Assembly (NCBI RefSeq): GCF_024129865.1
Contig: NZ_JAMYFE010000058.1
Span: 62,001 to 126,000, forward strand
Source: Stieleria tagensis
GTDB taxonomy: Bacteria > Planctomycetota > Planctomycetia > Pirellulales > Pirellulaceae
Reading direction: 5' to 3'
DNA: 64,000 nt
A program made the translations under genes and the position numbers. The notes beneath the pieces were generated by a model that was not told where the DNA came from, ran no database searches, and saw only the letters and a list, made by a program, of their open reading frames with translations. Below are positions 35,627-45,039 of the stretch, piece after piece (positions within the stretch are counted from its first letter, which is position 1; each line of letters begins with the position of its first letter).

Positions 35627-37054
35627 TCACTGCTGGACTTCGACGGGCATTTTGGCATTCATTTTTGTCTGCCAGGCTTTTAGTTTGGCTCGCAACTCAG
35701 TGGTCTTGGCCGGATTCGATTTTGAGAGATCAGTTGTCTCGCCAACATCCTGCGACAGATCGTATAGCTCGACCCGATCATCCTCATAGAACTCAATCAG
35801 TTTCCATTGGCCATCGCGGATCGCCGCGCCAGGACGCCAGGTTGATCCGTGGTAGTGTGGATAGTGCCATACCAGCGGCGCGTGCTCGATTTCCGCCGCG
35901 CCTTTCAACAGTGGAACCAAACTGACGCCGTCGACATGCAATTCGGGCGCAGCCGGCATCCCGGCCAGTTCCAACAGGGTCGGAAAGAAATCCATGCTGA
36001 TGACTGGAAAATCGCACTCACTGCCCGGTTGGGTGATTCCGGGCGCGCGGACGATCATCGGTTCACGAATCCCACCTTCGTAGCACCAGCCTTTGCCACT
36101 TCGCAGCGGCAAATTACTGGTCGGGCCGGGTTTGCGGACGGTACACAACCCACCGTTGTCGGAAAAGAAAATCACGTTGGTGGTTTGCTCCAGTCCCAGC
36201 CGCTGCAGCGTTTGCATCAATCGGCCGACACTGTCATCGACCGCAGCAACCATCGATGCATAGTCGGCATTGTCCTGACGTGATCGCGACAGGCCGTCGC
36301 CTTCTTTGGTCGCCGGCGACTCGGAATCGCCGTACATCGATTCAACTTTGTCACGGTAGTGCCCCACACGTTTTTGATAGGGCTGGATCGGCGTGTGAAC
36401 ATTGTAGTAGGCCAGGTACAACAGGAACGGTTTCTCATCGCCGTGGTCTTCCAGAAACTGCACCGATTCATCTGTCAATCGTTCTGTCAGATATTCGCCG
36501 CGCTGTTTATCCGGCAGCATAGGATTTTTGAACGGCGAATAGTAACCGCCGGGAGGACTGCCTTTGTGATGCCCGCCGACGTTGAAATCAAATCCTTGAT
36601 CAGTTGGAAATTTGCCGACATCGCCCAGGTGCCACTTGCCGGCGAAGAAATTTTGATAACCGCCTTCACGAAGCTGTTCCGCGATGGTGACTTCCTCGAG
36701 CGCCAAATCATCACGATCATCGATCTGTTGGAACCGATGCCCAGGGTAGCGCGACGCATCGGCGCCGGGAATCCAATCCGTGATGTCGACGCGCACCGGA
36801 TGCCGCCCGGTCATGATGCTTGCGCGTGTCGGCGAACAAACCGGACAGGCTGCGTAGCCGTTGGTGAATCGCATTCCCGACTTGGCCAAGGCATCGATAT
36901 GAGGCGTTTCGTAGAACGTGCTGCCGTTGCATCCCAAATCGGCCCAGCCGAGATCGTCCACCAACAGGAACACAAAATTCGGTCGCTCGGCCGCACCAGC
37001 CGACAGAGACACGAACAATGCCGTCGCCACAGGAATGATGAGTCGAGCAAACAT
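35627..37054 (-). CDS. Secreted sulfatase (family S1), CSPTR type
   Basis: 475 aa with an N-terminal signal ([22 protein letters not shown]). Formylglycine-type sulfatase: metal ligands in [12 protein letters not shown], modification motif [29 protein letters not shown] and the C-terminal DGQWKLIEF. The Cys of CSPTR is converted to formylglycine by an FGE enzyme that is not in this window. It hydrolyses sulfate esters, probably of algal polysaccharides, outside the cytoplasm. It is divergent from another sulfatase across an 87-bp tandem array. Confidence 0.93.
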   Translation of the reverse strand: MFARLIIPVATALFVSLSAGAAERPNFVFLLVDDLGWADLGCNGSTFYETPHIDALAKSGMRFTNGYAACPVCSPTRASIMTGRHPVRVDITDWIPGADASRYPGHRFQQIDDRDDLALEEVTIAEQLREGGYQNFFAGKWHLGDVGKFPTDQGFDFNVGGHHKGSPPGGYYSPFKNPMLPDKQRGEYLTERLTDESVQFLEDHGDEKPFLLYLAYYNVHTPIQPYQKRVGHYRDKVESMYGDSESPATKEGDGLSRSRQDNADYASMVAAVDDSVGRLMQTLQRLGLEQTTNVIFFSDNGGLCTVRKPGPTSNLPLRSGKGWCYEGGIREPMIVRAPGITQPGSECDFPVISMDFFPTLLELAGMPAAPELHVDGVSLVPLLKGAAEIEHAPLVWHYPHYHGSTWRPGAAIRDGQWKLIEFYEDDRVELYDLSQDVGETTDLSKSNPAKTTELRAKLKAWQTKMNAKMPVEVQQ

Positions 37055-37110
37055 CTACAATGCATACCTTCAAACAGGATTTCAACGCGATACGACGATT
37101 CTCTCCCCAC

Positions 37111-37792
37111 CGTAGCTGGACCGGCCACGGTTCAGAATCCCCTGAACCCCGGCCGACTGAACCCTGGCGGGATCAGCTACGACGATACTCCTCCAACCGT
37201 AGCTGGACCGGCCACGGTTCAGCATCCCCTGAACCTTGGCCGACTGAACCCTGGCGGGATCAGCTACGACGATACTCCTCCAACCGTAGCTGGACCGGCC
37301 ACGGTTCAGCATCCCCCGAACCCCGACCGTCTGAACCCTGGCGGGATCAGCTACGACAATTCACTCCCTACACCGTAGCTGGACCGGCCACGGTTCAGAT
37401 GCTCCCGAAACCCGACCGTCTGAACCCTGGCGGGATCAGCTACGACGACTCACTCACAACCGTAGCTGGACCGGCCACGGTTCAGAATCCCCCGAACCCC
37501 GACCGACTGAACCCTGGCGGGATCAGCTACGACGACTCACTCACAACCGTAGCTGGACCGGCCACGGTTCAGATTCTCCCGAACCCCGACCGACTGAACC
37601 CTGGCGGGATCAGCTACGACGACTCACTCCCAACCGTAGCTGGACCGGCCACGGTTCAGATTCCCCCGAACCCCGGCCGACTGAACCCTGGCGGGATCAG
37701 CTACGACGACTCACTCCCAACCGTAGCTGGACCGGCGACGGTTCAGATTCCCCCGAACCTCGACCGTCTGAACCCTGGCGGGATTAGCTACC
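37111..37792. repeat. Eight tandem 87-bp palindromic units
   Basis: Units begin (CGTAGCTGGACC) at 37111, 37198, 37285, 37374, 37461, 37548, 37635 and 37722; period 87 except one of 89. Each unit starts CGTAGCTG...GGTTCAG and ends with the inverted CTGAACC...CAGCTACG, so each can fold as a ~68-nt imperfect hairpin plus a ~19-nt linker (ACGACTCACTC...). The right half also occurs singly, inverted, at 2447-2471. The array fills the space between two divergent sulfatases. The frame through it is open only because 87 is a multiple of three. Confidence 0.95.
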
Positions 37793-37919
37793 GAAGCGAT
37801 CGCTGGTTGGAATCGACCATCATAACTCATCCGCTCTCTCGCTGGTGCTCGGTCCCGACGGTTCAGCTATGCTGAGGGCGTTGCCTGAATCCCCTCTCAT
37901 TTCCCGCCGGACTGATTTG

Positions 37920-39488
37920 ATGCGCCGACGATTTGCCCGTTTGACTCCCCTGTTGCTAGTGCTGTTTGGCAGCATCGCCATGGCACGTCCCGCTCGTTGC
38001 CAATCCCCACCCAACATTGTCTTTGTGCTCTGCGACGACCATCGGTTTGATTGCTTGAGCGCAGCGGGACACCCGTTCATTGAAACGCCGCACATCGATT
38101 CGATCGCGCAGCAAGGGGCGATGTGCACCAATGCCTACGTCACCACCTCGCTGTGCTCGCCGAGTCGAGCCTCGATCCTGACCGGCCAATACGCGCACAA
38201 TCACCGTGTCGTCGACAACTACCATCCGGTCGATCCATCACTGGTGTTTTTTCCACAACGACTGCAAGACGCTGGCTATCAAACCGCGTTTTTTGGGAAG
38301 TGGCATATGGGCGGCCACATTGATGACCCGCAACGTGGGTTCGACCACTGGGTTGGATTCAAGGGCCAGGGCACCTATTGGCCCGACGGCCATGGAACCA
38401 CTCGTGAAGTTCCCCAGACGACCTATGACGGGTTTAACATCAATGGGAAACGAGTCCCACAGAAGGGATACATCACCGACGAACTAACCGACTACGCACT
38501 GCAGTGGCTTGGCCAACGGGACAGTGAAAAACCGTTCTTTGTGTACGTCAGCCACAAAGGCGTTCACTCGGATTTTGTTCCCGCCGACCGTCACCGCGGC
38601 CGCTATGAAAACGAACCGCTACCGATCACCATTCCCACTCCCGAACAAATGGTCGCCGGCAATCTGCCGATGTGGGTACAGAATCAACGCAACAGCCGAC
38701 ACGGAGTCGATTTCGGATACAACTTGCCAGACTTCTCGCCGGCTGTGTATTACCGTCGCTATTGTGAATCGGTGCTGGCAGTTGACGACAGTGTTGGACG
38801 ATTGAACCAGTATCTGATCGATGCCGGGCTGCACGACAACACCGTTTTCGTCTACATGGGTGACAACGGTTTCCAATTCGGCGACCACGGATTGATCGAC
38901 AAACGAGTCGCCTACGAAGCGAGCGCGAAGGTCCCGCTGCTAATCAAATCGCCTGGAAAAATCCCTACCGGCGAGCTCTACACCGGCTTGATTGGCAACA
39001 TCGACATCGCGCCGACCTTGCTGGAAGCGGCCGGCGCCAAACCACTGGCCGCTACCGACGGGATCAGCTTGTGGCAATCGCTGTGTGGCAATCCACAATC
39101 CGGCGACTCTCGTGAGCATCTGTTGTATGAATACTATTGGGAGCGAAATTACCCGCAAACGCCCACGCTGCACGCCGTCATTGGCGGTCGTTGGAAATAC
39201 ATTCGCTGCCATGGACTGTGGGATCGCGACGAGCTCTACGACCTGGAACGCGATCCGGACGAGATGAACAATTTGATCGAATCCCAGTCGCATCAGCCCC
39301 AGGTCGAAAAGATGAATGCGTTGCTTTGGAAACTGTTGCAAGAGAGTGATGGTAGCGAGGTTCCGTTGCTGGAAGACCGCGGCCCCAAGTTCCCCTGGCG
39401 CCATCCGGGGCATTCCCAGCAAGCCGGATTTCCCAAGTCGTATTTTCGCACCACGGAAAACGGTCCGACAGAAAACGTCCAGCCATGA
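37920..39488 (+). CDS. Secreted sulfatase (family S1), CSPSR type
   Basis: 522 aa from ATG 37920, which starts a good signal peptide (RRRFARLTPLLLVLFGSIAMA); earlier starts at 37845 and 37869 would bury it. Sulfatase motifs: NIVFVLCDDHRFDCL, CSPSRASILTGQYAHNH (formylglycine site), GKWHMGGH, YMGDNGFQFGDHG and GGRWKYIRCHG near the end. This resembles the subgroup of planctomycete sulfatases with HN after the signature. Divergent from the sulfatase at 35627 and convergent with recG; different subfamily from both other sulfatases here. Confidence 0.92.
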   Translation: MRRRFARLTPLLLVLFGSIAMARPARCQSPPNIVFVLCDDHRFDCLSAAGHPFIETPHIDSIAQQGAMCTNAYVTTSLCSPSRASILTGQYAHNHRVVDNYHPVDPSLVFFPQRLQDAGYQTAFFGKWHMGGHIDDPQRGFDHWVGFKGQGTYWPDGHGTTREVPQTTYDGFNINGKRVPQKGYITDELTDYALQWLGQRDSEKPFFVYVSHKGVHSDFVPADRHRGRYENEPLPITIPTPEQMVAGNLPMWVQNQRNSRHGVDFGYNLPDFSPAVYYRRYCESVLAVDDSVGRLNQYLIDAGLHDNTVFVYMGDNGFQFGDHGLIDKRVAYEASAKVPLLIKSPGKIPTGELYTGLIGNIDIAPTLLEAAGAKPLAATDGISLWQSLCGNPQSGDSREHLLYEYYWERNYPQTPTLHAVIGGRWKYIRCHGLWDRDELYDLERDPDEMNNLIESQSHQPQVEKMNALLWKLLQESDGSEVPLLEDRGPKFPWRHPGHSQQAGFPKSYFRTTENGPTENVQP

Positions 39489-39659
39489 CGACCGGTCATT
39501 CTGAGCTAAGCGCAGCGCGTGATGAGTGCCGTGTATCGCTCGGGAGGCCAGATAGATCGCTGACGCGTCGGGTTACCGTAAAAGCGCTGGCGCCCCCGTG
39601 ATCGTACCTTGGTCGGCGGAGCGAATCACCACAATCCGACACCCACGCACCGCTCGTCG

Positions 39660-41843
39660 CTACCCCGCATCGCCGAGTTCTAACCGATGCCCGTAGCGGC
39701 GCATCAGTTGTTTTCGCAGCGGAGCCCATTTGGGGTCTGACAATTCGGGGTCCTCGTCGATCGTTTGCTGAGCGATCTGACGAGCGACCTGTAGGATTTC
39801 TAAATCGTCGATCACATTTGCGATTCGCAGCGGCGGCAACCCGCTTTGGCGCGCCCCAAGCACGTCGCCTGGACCGCGCAAGCGAAAATCGGCTTCGGCC
39901 AGCTCGAATCCGTCCGCGGTCGTTTCGAACACCTTTAATCGCTCGAATTCCTCCGCCGTCTGACTGCCGTCGGTGAATACACAAACATGTCCCGGATGCA
40001 CGCCTCGCGAGATCCGTCCACGCAATTGGTGCAGTTGGGCCAGCCCAAAACGCTGGGCTCCCATAATGGTCATCACGGTGGCATTGGGAACATCGATCCC
40101 CACTTCGATCACCGTGGTGGTGACCAACACGTCGATTCGTCCGGCGGCAAAGGATTGCATCACCGCTTGTTTTTCATCATTGGATAATCGGCCGTGCAAC
40201 AGACCGACGCGACGATTGGCAAAGATCTCTTCACTTAGCTGCTGATAGATCGTTTCCACCGACGAAACATCTTCGTCACCGGCCGCTTCATCCTGATCCG
40301 AATCGGCGGAATCACTTTCACGGGAAGATTCATCGGAGACTGCCGCATTGACGCGGGGTGCGACCACAAACACCTGGCGTCCCTCATCCAGTTGTTCTTC
40401 GACAAACTTCCACCAACGTTGACGCCATTCCGGTCGTCCCAGGTAAGTGTTCACCTTGCCCCGCCCCGGCGGTTTCTCACGTAGTGTGGTCAGGTCTACG
40501 TCTCCAAAAATCGTCATCGCGACTGAGCGTGGGATCGGTGTTGCGCTCATCACCAGGTAGTGTGGGTCGACACCACCGCTGCGCAAGGTGACACGTTGGC
40601 GAACGCCGAACTTGTGTTGTTCGTCGATCACGCACAGTCCCAATTGTTTGAATTCGATCCCGTGCAACAGGGCCTGAGTCCCGATCACGAGATCAATCTC
40701 GCCATTGGCAGCCTTCTGCAGCGTCTCGCGGCGTTCGGCGGACGTCAACGATCCGCACAGCAATCCGATACGAACTCGGCTGTCATCCAACATCCCTGAC
40801 AGCGTGCGATGATGTTGTCTGGCCAGCACCTCGGTTGGCGCCATCAACACCGCCTGATGACCATTGCCGACGGCCAGCATCATGGCATAGATTGCGATCA
40901 CGGTCTTGCCGCTGCCGACATCGCCCTGCAACAGGCGGTTCATTGGAAATTGGCGTCCCATATCGCGCCCGATCTCGTGCATCGCTCGCCGTTGATCCGT
41001 CGTCAGCTCGAACGGGAATCGATTGGTGATCCGGGCATCCAATTTCGGCGTTGTTGGCAAAGCCGCCGAACGCAACTCGGTCGTCAACCGCCGCCGTCGC
41101 ATGGCCAGCGCCAATTGCATCACCAACAGTTCTTGAAAGATGAAACGAGTTCTCGCCGCGGTCAAATCGCTGCGATCCGCTGGCCAATGGATACTTTCAA
41201 TGGCCGCTTGAATTTCTGGCAACGGCAATCGCAGATCGATTTCGGCATCACGCAGCGCTGCGGTCGCGCTATCACGCAACTCAACCGGCAACACCTCGGT
41301 CAGCGATTCGGACAGGGCATCCATCGCGGATCGAACGAAACGTCGCATTTCATCCTGTTTGACGCCTTCGGTGAGTGGATAGATCGGCAAGATTTTTGGT
41401 TTATCGATCTGTCCGTCTTCGTCCAACAAGACGACTTTCGGATGCACGAATTCCCACCGCAATCCGTTCAATTTGGGTTCGCCGCTGATCATCACTTGTT
41501 TGTCAAATGTGATCTGTTCGGCGCGAAACGGTTGGTTGAAAAACAGGATCCTCACAGCGCCGGTCTCGTTCTCAACCACAGCGGCGAATACCGATTTGCC
41601 TGGGGTGCGAGACACAATCTCGGCATCGGTGATCATGCCAACCAGCGACGCGGATTGGCCTTCGCGCAGTCGATCCACCGAACTGGGAGGAGCGGGGAAT
41701 TCGTAGTCGCGGGGAAAGCAAAACAGCAAATCGCCGGCGGTACGAAGGCCGATTTTCATCAACCGTCCGCCGCGTATGGCCCCTACACCCGGCAAATACT
41801 GCGCAGGCGTCGCGAGTGTCGTCTGGGTGGGTGCGTTTTCCAT
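39660..41843 (-). CDS. recG: ATP-dependent DNA helicase RecG
   Basis: 727 aa from ATG 41843; the frame extends to 41975 into the divergent promoter region. RecG reverses stalled replication forks and branch-migrates Holliday junctions. An N-terminal wedge/OB domain (GVGAIRGGRLMKIGLRTAGDLL, LREGQSASLVGMI) precedes the helicase motor: RLLQGDVGSGKTVIA, MAPTEVLARQH, VIDEQHKFGVRQR, MSATPIPRS, TTVIEVGIDVPNATVM and QLRGRISRG. A ~25-residue acidic insert (SRESDSADSDQDEAAGDED) sits between motifs IV and V, unusual for the family. It converges on the sulfatase gene. Confidence 0.96.
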   Translation of the reverse strand: MENAPTQTTLATPAQYLPGVGAIRGGRLMKIGLRTAGDLLFCFPRDYEFPAPPSSVDRLREGQSASLVGMITDAEIVSRTPGKSVFAAVVENETGAVRILFFNQPFRAEQITFDKQVMISGEPKLNGLRWEFVHPKVVLLDEDGQIDKPKILPIYPLTEGVKQDEMRRFVRSAMDALSESLTEVLPVELRDSATAALRDAEIDLRLPLPEIQAAIESIHWPADRSDLTAARTRFIFQELLVMQLALAMRRRRLTTELRSAALPTTPKLDARITNRFPFELTTDQRRAMHEIGRDMGRQFPMNRLLQGDVGSGKTVIAIYAMMLAVGNGHQAVLMAPTEVLARQHHRTLSGMLDDSRVRIGLLCGSLTSAERRETLQKAANGEIDLVIGTQALLHGIEFKQLGLCVIDEQHKFGVRQRVTLRSGGVDPHYLVMSATPIPRSVAMTIFGDVDLTTLREKPPGRGKVNTYLGRPEWRQRWWKFVEEQLDEGRQVFVVAPRVNAAVSDESSRESDSADSDQDEAAGDEDVSSVETIYQQLSEEIFANRRVGLLHGRLSNDEKQAVMQSFAAGRIDVLVTTTVIEVGIDVPNATVMTIMGAQRFGLAQLHQLRGRISRGVHPGHVCVFTDGSQTAEEFERLKVFETTADGFELAEADFRLRGPGDVLGARQSGLPPLRIANVIDDLEILQVARQIAQQTIDEDPELSDPKWAPLRKQLMRRYGHRLELGDAG

Positions 41844-41973
41844 CGGTCTTTCACAATATAACAGTCGCAGCGGCGTGAAAAGCTTGATTGCGTGTTGGCA
41901 AGGGCTCAAACTGTTGACTCTGTCGTCGGACGGGTGTTCCAGTTGCCTTCCTCTTTTCAGTGTCTGTGAGGCC

Positions 41974-44900
41974 ATGACTGATTCTCAAGTGCCAGACCCC
42001 ACCACTGAACCCACCACTGACTCGACGCGTGTTGGCGACACCCCCTCCGCTGCGTCGCACCGTCCTTGGCGAGCACCGCTGATCGCCGCGGTCGCGCTGG
42101 CCGCTCTGGCGGTGGTGCTAAATTGGCCATTGGCCTATGTCGAAACAGCCACAATCGGTGACGTCGAATTGTTTCCCGATTTCAAACTCAGCCAAACCCC
42201 GTTGCCGGTGATGGCCGGCTGGCCGTTCCGCTACAGCATTCGCTACCAAGAATCCGGCACATCGCCGGGGCTGAGTGTATTTTCCATCGGCGCACTGCTT
42301 CGCAATGTCACCGTGGCCCTGTTGGCGATCGGATTGGTTTGTTTCTACGTCTATCGACGCGGAAAGTCGACGGTGGTCGCCGACAGGAAAAAGCTGCGAA
42401 TCAGCATCGGCGATTTGTTGGTGTTGACGATTCTGATCGCATTGCCATTTGGCATGTGGCAATCGTTGAAACGCGGCAACCAGCATACGGGGCAGCTTGT
42501 CCGTGAGTTTGCCAAATCCGACACCGCGGTGCGTCGCTCGACATGGGTGCCGGCAATCCTGCAGCCCCGCCTGCCTACATCAGTGCTGGAAATGCTGCGG
42601 CGAATCCGCGTCGTACGACTTGAAAATCCCAGCGACGCACTGGTTCAATCGGCTGTCCAAATCCCAACGCTGACCGGTCTGCGGATCGGCGGTGGGGACT
42701 ACGACCTGGCATCACTCGCGCCCCTTGGCAATTCCATTCATTTGACCGACCTACGACTTGCCGGCCGGGAACTGGACGAATCAACGCTGCAGTGGATCAC
42801 GTCCAAGCGGCGATTGCACACGGTCAACCTCATGCGCACCAATCTGACCACCGAAGCTGCCAGAGCGTTGGGGACACTGCCCGATCTGCGACATCTGAAT
42901 TTAATCCACACCGAAGTCCAGCTTGCCGATCTGGGCAAACCCGACTGGTCGGACACGATCGAAACACTGGAACTACCACATCCAGAACGAGGCGAACACG
43001 ATCAGATCGAGATCGATGGCTGGCCAAATTTGCGTCACTTGGTGATCAATGAATATGACACCCCGGTCAATTCCGCAACGATGAAAGTGCGGTTGGCCAA
43101 TCTGCCGCGATTAGAAACGCTGACGCTTGACCAATTTCAAAAATTCGATTTGGAATTGGACGAACTGCCGAAATTGAAATCCGTCAAAAATGAATTGAGT
43201 CATTGGGATGCTCGACTGCCGCACGGCGGGTCGGTGCCCGGACAAAACTGGCTGGAGCGGTTTGCCGGTTCGGGATTGCCAAACCTACAAGAACTGAGTT
43301 TTTTCTGTGTCGACCTGAAATCATTTTCGCTTCAGGGGCCGACCAAAATCGAGACCATGGGGGCGGGCGTTTACTATCGATCACTGAACCGATCTCGTAT
43401 CAACAATCCGTACGAACGTGAACTGAGTCCCGAAGCGGCAACCGCGTTGATCGAAGGAATTGGAAACAGCACCGGCCCGGCGGTGATTGATTTGGACGCT
43501 GTCCCACTAGCCGGTGTCGATCTATCACCGTTGGCCAAGAACAAACAGTTGACCCATCTGTTGTTAGCTGCATCGGGCACCGAGTGGAAACAGTGGAAAT
43601 CGCTGGAATCGATGAAGTGGCTGCGGCAACTGCGATTGACCAACAACCCGGTCAATGAAACGGTGGTTCGCTGGATCATTGGCGCCTTTCCAAATTTAGA
43701 AACATTGGAATACGGCCAGGACACAACATCCGGCAGGTACCGTTCCAATAGCGTCTTTATGACCGGTTCGATGGACTCGGTTGCGATCGAGTATGTCGGT
43801 CATGACAACCTGACCACGATTCTGCGACATGACGGCGATTTCAGTTACGTCGAATCGATCAAAATTGTCGACATGCCGAAACTGGAAATGTCCGTGGAAG
43901 CGGACTGGGTGGAATCGCTGAAAATTCAAAACGCGCCGCGACTCACGGGCATCGCCATCAATGGACCGTTGCCAGCGGACGCCCAAATCAGCGAACAAAA
44001 CAACCTGGCGTTCTTTGCGGTTGGCGGCCCGACTGTCAGCGACGCGATCGTCGAACCGATCTTGGGCAGCACTCGGATCGGTGTGCTAACACTCGCCTAT
44101 CCCGTTGTTTCCGCCGAACTGTTAGCAAAGTTGCCGGTCGGTGGGACCCACGCGTTGTCCTTGCCCGGTTGTGAAGTCGACGATGCGGTCGTCGAACAGT
44201 GGCCCAAACTACCGCTGCTAACACATTTGAATTTGGCCAACACCCAAATCACAGCCGCCAGCCTGCCTAAACTTTTGGATTCCCAAAACCTGTCGTCCCT
44301 GGTACTCGATCACTGTCCGATCGACGCCGATTCCTTGGCGGCAATTGGCAGTCAATTTTCGCTGCAACACCTGTCGGTTGCCGGTATCGGTATTCCTCGA
44401 ACGATCCTTGCGAAACTGCTGCAGGAAACGGAACTCAACACTCTCAATTTGTCTGACACAGATCTGAGTGACGATCTGTTGAAATTGATTGCCGACAAAG
44501 GATCCAAGCTCAGACATTTGACGCTGCGCAACGTCACTTTCAATGACGAATCGTTGGCCAAGGCACTTTCCAGTCATCGCCAGCTGAACGTTGATTTAAC
44601 CGATAGCCCGATCGCTACGCAGTTGCAAATCAAATTATTGAACGAACATCGGCTGAGATCGTTGGCCGATTGGCAACAGAGGATGCATCTGCAAGCGATT
44701 TCCCAACAGCAACAAATGGGATACACGATGACCCCGGGTGTCTTCACGGATTTCAAACCGCCATCTCTGGTCGTCGTGGAAGACTTTGCCCCCGGCGGTC
44801 AGTACTCAGCCGATGTGATCCGTGCCATGGGAACCGGGCCGAATGCCATGATGACCATCGGCGGTGGCAACCCCACAAACATCACTATCACCCCGCCTAC

Positions 44901-45039
44901 ATCGTCGACCCCGACCGCTGTTCAATTCGGTCGCTGGATCGGCCGGTTGTACAGTGGCAACGTCAATCCCGCTGACCCTGTCAACGACACGGTCGATGCA
45001 GCGGCGATCGACAGCGAAGCAGACGGAGACGACCAATGA
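41974..45039 (+). CDS. Membrane protein with leucine-rich repeats
   Basis: 1021 aa from ATG 41974, with GTGAGG ahead. Three hydrophobic segments lie near residues 33-53, 105-122 and 142-160 (APLIAAVALAALAVVL; VTVALLAIGLVCFYVY; ISIGDLLVLTILIALPFGMW). The remaining ~840 residues are irregular leucine-rich repeats (LTDLRLAGRELDESTLQWI, LRHLNLIHTEVQLADLG, LNTLNLSDTDLSDDLLKLI). A low-complexity tail near residues 970-995 reads TIGGGNPTNITITPPTSS. LRR faces usually bind proteins; the ligand is unknown. The stop overlaps the lipoprotein start (ATGA), implying a paired function. Confidence 0.8.
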   Translation: MTDSQVPDPTTEPTTDSTRVGDTPSAASHRPWRAPLIAAVALAALAVVLNWPLAYVETATIGDVELFPDFKLSQTPLPVMAGWPFRYSIRYQESGTSPGLSVFSIGALLRNVTVALLAIGLVCFYVYRRGKSTVVADRKKLRISIGDLLVLTILIALPFGMWQSLKRGNQHTGQLVREFAKSDTAVRRSTWVPAILQPRLPTSVLEMLRRIRVVRLENPSDALVQSAVQIPTLTGLRIGGGDYDLASLAPLGNSIHLTDLRLAGRELDESTLQWITSKRRLHTVNLMRTNLTTEAARALGTLPDLRHLNLIHTEVQLADLGKPDWSDTIETLELPHPERGEHDQIEIDGWPNLRHLVINEYDTPVNSATMKVRLANLPRLETLTLDQFQKFDLELDELPKLKSVKNELSHWDARLPHGGSVPGQNWLERFAGSGLPNLQELSFFCVDLKSFSLQGPTKIETMGAGVYYRSLNRSRINNPYERELSPEAATALIEGIGNSTGPAVIDLDAVPLAGVDLSPLAKNKQLTHLLLAASGTEWKQWKSLESMKWLRQLRLTNNPVNETVVRWIIGAFPNLETLEYGQDTTSGRYRSNSVFMTGSMDSVAIEYVGHDNLTTILRHDGDFSYVESIKIVDMPKLEMSVEADWVESLKIQNAPRLTGIAINGPLPADAQISEQNNLAFFAVGGPTVSDAIVEPILGSTRIGVLTLAYPVVSAELLAKLPVGGTHALSLPGCEVDDAVVEQWPKLPLLTHLNLANTQITAASLPKLLDSQNLSSLVLDHCPIDADSLAAIGSQFSLQHLSVAGIGIPRTILAKLLQETELNTLNLSDTDLSDDLLKLIADKGSKLRHLTLRNVTFNDESLAKALSSHRQLNVDLTDSPIATQLQIKLLNEHRLRSLADWQQRMHLQAISQQQQMGYTMTPGVFTDFKPPSLVVVEDFAPGGQYSADVIRAMGTGPNAMMTIGGGNPTNITITPPTSSTPTAVQFGRWIGRLYSGNVNPADPVNDTVDAAAIDSEADGDDQ

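Noticed and set aside
36359-37378. 339-aa plus-strand frame over the sulfatase and into the repeats
   Set aside because: Antisense to a complete sulfatase and finishing in repeat units.
37111-37792. CRISPR array
   Set aside because: Whole 87-bp units repeat, including the linkers. There are no unique spacers and no cas genes.
37060-37875. 271-aa open frame through the 87-bp array
   Set aside because: It stays open because the unit length is a multiple of three; the product is only repeat text and shifts frame at the 89-base unit.
40809-41861. 350-aa plus-strand frame over recG
   Set aside because: His/Arg/Gln-rich shadow of a clear recG gene.
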